Origin: Paracoccus sp. C2R09
Lineage (GTDB): Bacteria > Pseudomonadota > Alphaproteobacteria > Rhodobacterales > Rhodobacteraceae
Direction of reading: 5' to 3'
Length of the DNA: 56,798 nt
Assembly (NCBI RefSeq): GCF_018860625.1
Contig: NZ_JAHKQB010000039.1
Coordinates: 1 to 56,798, forward strand
Below are positions 54,490 through 56,798 of this stretch, in pieces; position 1 is the first letter of the stretch, and every line of letters starts with the position of its first letter. Below the pieces are notes generated by a model. That model was not told where the DNA came from. It worked only from the letters and a program-made list of their open reading frames with translations, and did no database searches. Both the position numbers and the translations under genes were made by a program.

Positions 54490-54538
54490 GAAAAGCCCCC
54501 CAGGACGTAAATCCCAGAGGGCCGCTTCTTGAACTCGC
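54490..54538 (-). ncRNA. Counter-transcribed RNA (incA/ctRNA) of the repABC replicon
   Basis: Placed in the repB-repC gap on the minus strand, where repABC replicons encode a small antisense RNA that inhibits repC. The evidence is a well-formed minus promoter (-35 TTGACA, -10 TATCAT, 18-base spacer) ending at 54545, and a hairpin at ~54495-54522 (GCCCTC...GGGGGGC with inner TGGGA/TCCTG) followed by TTTT on minus, forming a rho-independent terminator. The predicted RNA is about 50 nt, close to the usual ctRNA size. Exact ends are estimates. Confidence 0.75.
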
Positions 54539-54544
54539 AACTCA

Positions 54545-54574
54545 ATGATAGCGGCATTCGTTGACAGCTGTCAA
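54545..54574 (-). promoter_or_regulatory. Promoter of the counter-transcribed RNA
   Basis: Minus-strand -35 TTGACA at 54569-54574 and -10 TATCAT at 54545-54550, separated by 18 bases: near-consensus for the housekeeping sigma factor. The -35 lies inside the parS palindrome, so RepB binding could block this promoter. Confidence 0.65.
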
Positions 54575-54575
54575 C
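54560..54575. promoter_or_regulatory. parS partition site
   Basis: GTTGACAGCTGTCAAC, a perfect 16-bp palindrome that fits the repABC parS pattern GTTNNNNGCNNNNAAC. It is in the repB-repC gap, overlapping the -35 of the ctRNA promoter. RepB should load here. Confidence 0.8.
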
Positions 54576-54619
54576 AGCGTCCGGTCGGGCGGTCGGAGGT
54601 TTATAACCCGTGAACACTC

Positions 54620-55792
54620 ATGAACCACGTTTCAATGACGCCCTTTGGGCGGCAGCCGGTTACGGCTGGCCTTCTGGCAGCCCAAGCGCTGTCCGAAAGA
54701 GCATCCCCCTGCCCTGTCGCTGACAAGTGGCAGATCCTGCGTGATCTGACCTGCGCGCGAGAGCAATTCAAGGTCAGTGATCGCGATATAAGTGTGCTTT
54801 CAGCGCTGCTGTCTTTCCATCCGTCGCAGCAATTGCAGGACGGGCAAATGCTCGTGGTGTTTCCTTCGAACCGGTCCCTGTCCGAACGCGCGCATGGGAT
54901 GGCCGAGAGCACCCTCCGCCGGCACCTCACAGCGCTGATCGATGCCGGGTTGATCATTCGTCGCGATAGCGCGAATGGAAAGAGGTACTCACGAAAGGCT
55001 GTAAACGGCCGTTCGGTCGCGTTCGGTTTCGATCTGCGTCCATTGCTCGTCATGTCCGAGGAAATCGCCGCGGCGGCGGAGGCCACACGAGAGCGGGTGC
55101 TACAGCTTCGCATAAAACGCGAAGAACTGGTTATCCGACTGCGCGACACTCGGAAGATCCTGGAATGGGAGCAGACCCAGGGACTGGACAGATCCTGCCC
55201 TCTTGACCTATGCGTCCAGCTGCAAACACGCCTTAGACGGAAGCCCTCCCCTACCCTTCTCGAAGAGATCGAAAGTGATCTAGAAATGCTGGAAGCCGGG
55301 GTCAGGGCAGCTAGAAAGCAACCAACGCCCGTAAAATTGGACGGCAATGACGGTCAAAATGGGCGGCACTATCAGAGTTCAAAAACAGATCTTAAAGAAT
55401 CTGAAGAGGGCTATGAGGACGAAAACCTTACCCTCGACCAGGTGCTGAGAGCCGCGCCGGAGGTCAAGAACTATGCTTCCGAAGATATTCATACCTGGCA
55501 TGATCTGGTCCGCCTTGCGTGGTTTGTCTATCCTATGCTGGGCATAACCGCTGAAGGGTGGCGTTATGCGTGTGACGCAATGGGAGATCTGCACGCAGCT
55601 ATAACGGTAGCCTGCATGTTAGAAAGAGCGGGCTCAATTGCAAATCCAGGAGCATATCTGCGAAAGCTATCTCAAAAAGCGCGTATGGCATCGTTTACAC
55701 CATTGCCTATGACATTCGCTTTGCTGCGAACCAATGGCGAGGGCGCTTGCTTTGGGAGTAGGAAATCGCGCTTTTCGATTGGTAGCTCCTGA
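54620..55792 (+). CDS. repC: RepC, replication initiator of a repABC replicon
   Basis: A 390-residue initiator starting MNHVSMTPFGRQPVTAG. Typical RepC segments are ADKWQILRDLTCAREQF, RDISVLSALLSFHP, VFPSNRSLSERAHGM and ESTLRRHLTALIDAGLI, the winged-helix DNA-binding part; the C-terminal ~110 residues contain WHDLVRLAWFVYPMLGI. The end is slightly unusual: after LPMTFALLRTNG another ~18 residues (GACFGSRKSRFSIGSS) follow. In repABC plasmids the origin lies within repC. The distance from parS and the ctRNA is normal. Confidence 0.94.
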   Translation: MNHVSMTPFGRQPVTAGLLAAQALSERASPCPVADKWQILRDLTCAREQFKVSDRDISVLSALLSFHPSQQLQDGQMLVVFPSNRSLSERAHGMAESTLRRHLTALIDAGLIIRRDSANGKRYSRKAVNGRSVAFGFDLRPLLVMSEEIAAAAEATRERVLQLRIKREELVIRLRDTRKILEWEQTQGLDRSCPLDLCVQLQTRLRRKPSPTLLEEIESDLEMLEAGVRAARKQPTPVKLDGNDGQNGRHYQSSKTDLKESEEGYEDENLTLDQVLRAAPEVKNYASEDIHTWHDLVRLAWFVYPMLGITAEGWRYACDAMGDLHAAITVACMLERAGSIANPGAYLRKLSQKARMASFTPLPMTFALLRTNGEGACFGSRKSRFSIGSS

Positions 55793-56798
55793 GATCGTCC
55801 ATGAATATGCATCCACCTCAATGTTGGAACTGGCGTAAACTCTGACTTGACCAGTTCGAGCCGATGTCTGCAATGGAGCCCTGAATCACGAGTAAGCTCA
55901 TATCGAAGTAACGATCCACTTCTTGACGGGGTTTGGTGCATCCCTATCTGGACTACAGTTGCCTAGATCTTACGACCAACTTTCAAGCTCCCAATGACAT
56001 GCTCTGGTAGGCAAGACTAGCATGGCGCCGGACACACCAAAAAAAAATTAGCAAGCAGAAGAGTTCTGTTCAGTCATGTCTTGGTTCGGAGAGTATTAGT
56101 CTTCCACATGTCATCTGTTCGCCTTGGCAGGAGGCTTTTGTCGCTCCGCGGTTACCGATTAAGTAGCCGGCGACTGAAAGTTTGCTAGGGTATAAGGGTA
56201 TCTTACATGTCCTCAAAGAGTATACTCCTTACCACAAATGGGCAGCCCCATTCTTGATCCTAGAGGCACCGATAGACCAGAAGTCGTCGCACGGCATTTG
56301 GCCACGAGAGTTTTCGCTAGCGATATTCGAACGTGTGTAGGATCAGCTGGTCAAGGCTATCGTGACGAGATGTGAACATCTCTGGATAACGCCGATGCGG
56401 AAGGTTCGATGTATAATCTCTCGTACTTCTCTTCACTTGATCGAAGTCCGCCGCGCTTTGTACATGATGCTGAGGTGATACTGGTCAAAGCTAGCCAACC
56501 TTCGGATGCTTTCGTGAGTTCGACCAGCAAGCGGGGCGTCTGTTTGAATACCTTCGAGAGACGGCGGGTGGGTGCGAACCGTCCACGACTTCAGGCTATT
56601 CTATATGGCGTTATGGCTATCTTGCTTCGCTCGACAAAGACAATGTTATCCTAGGTTCGATCGCAGGAATGATCGCAATTTGCGGTGTCTGTTTTAGGGC
56701 GAATTTCTAATGCACCTGGTCGTTTGGGCGCAGGCTGAAGCCTTGGCTTCGAATTGGAGGCTTCGTCCTGTTGTAGACGCGATACCGCCCCGAGGCAC
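55793..56798. other. Right-end region of 1 kb without a supported gene
   Basis: Markedly lower GC than the genes to the left, with no terminator, RNA gene or mobile element I can recognise. Two open frames exist (an 81-codon frame from 56409, and a frame of ~70 codons ending near 56710), but they compete on the same strand and neither has a ribosome site or motif. An ATG at 56710 opens a frame (MHLVVWAQAEALASNW) that runs off the window and could be the start of a further gene. Confidence 0.4.

Noticed and set aside
54620..54700. A start for repC further upstream or a frameshift near its 3' end
   Set aside because: The N-terminus is in line with other RepC proteins and the frame is uninterrupted; the unusual tail alone does not show a frameshift.
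56409..56654. An 81-codon frame downstream of repC as a gene
   Set aside because: No motif, no ribosome site, and an equally long competing frame on the same strand; kept only as part of the intergenic note.

Overview
The window looks like part of an extrachromosomal replicon (plasmid or chromid) of an alphaproteobacterium in the Rhodobacteraceae, most likely Paracoccus or a close relative. Supporting signs are a complete repABC replication/partition module at the right end with its counter-transcribed RNA and a perfect parS-like palindrome, a VPLPA-CTERM sorting-signal remnant, high GC coding sequence, tightly overlapping operons (many ATGA and TGATG junctions) and the overall gene content. 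The genus is inference; no rRNA or housekeeping gene is present to fix it.

Left end (1-4.4 kb): a truncated gene, an orphan VPLPA-CTERM tail, an NTF2-like protein, a large RTX/Calx-beta secreted protein, and decayed insertion sequences (two IS481-family, one IS5-family). One IS481 derivative is a 206-bp miniature with both ends kept and the interior deleted.

Metal region (4.4-14 kb): a DUF998 membrane protein, then a forward copper operon (small Cys/His leader protein, copA, copB, copC, copD). It faces a convergent six-gene operon (small Cys/Met leader protein, cytochrome c, Tat-exported multicopper oxidase, cytochrome c, DUF305 protein, glutaredoxin-MauE fusion). Both leaders have a signal peptide, a C-x(4-5)-C motif and a poly-proline stretch just before the stop, and both are followed by a stem-loop just upstream of the next gene's ribosome site. 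This resembles the CutF translational copper sensor described in Rhodobacter.

Polysaccharide region (14.4-24.1 kb): one minus-strand operon combines an HPt protein, a BcsB-like periplasmic protein, a GT2 synthase with an N-terminal MshEN-like domain, a polytopic membrane protein, a receiver protein with a degenerate GGDEF domain, a sensor kinase, a lone receiver and a predicted outer-membrane protein. I read it as an exopolysaccharide synthase with its own phosphorelay; it is the strongest candidate for a little-described system.

Envelope and transport region (25-40.7 kb): an EnvZ/OmpR-type two-component pair diverges from a GT83-GT2-GtrA lipid/glycan glycosylation trio. Then come a YHYH protein, a ricin-like secreted protein, a heterodimeric ABC exporter, a DUF1499 protein and an AcrB-type RND pump whose partner adaptor gene carries an in-frame amber stop.

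Right part (40.7-56.8 kb): another IS5 remnant, several small secreted or membrane proteins, a peptide-uptake operon (OppA-like binding protein, DppB, DppC, fused DppD-DppF, pyroglutamyl peptidase) with a divergent LysR regulator, a vapBC toxin-antitoxin pair and repABC. The last kilobase is low-GC sequence without a convincing gene. No tRNA, rRNA or CRISPR array was seen.
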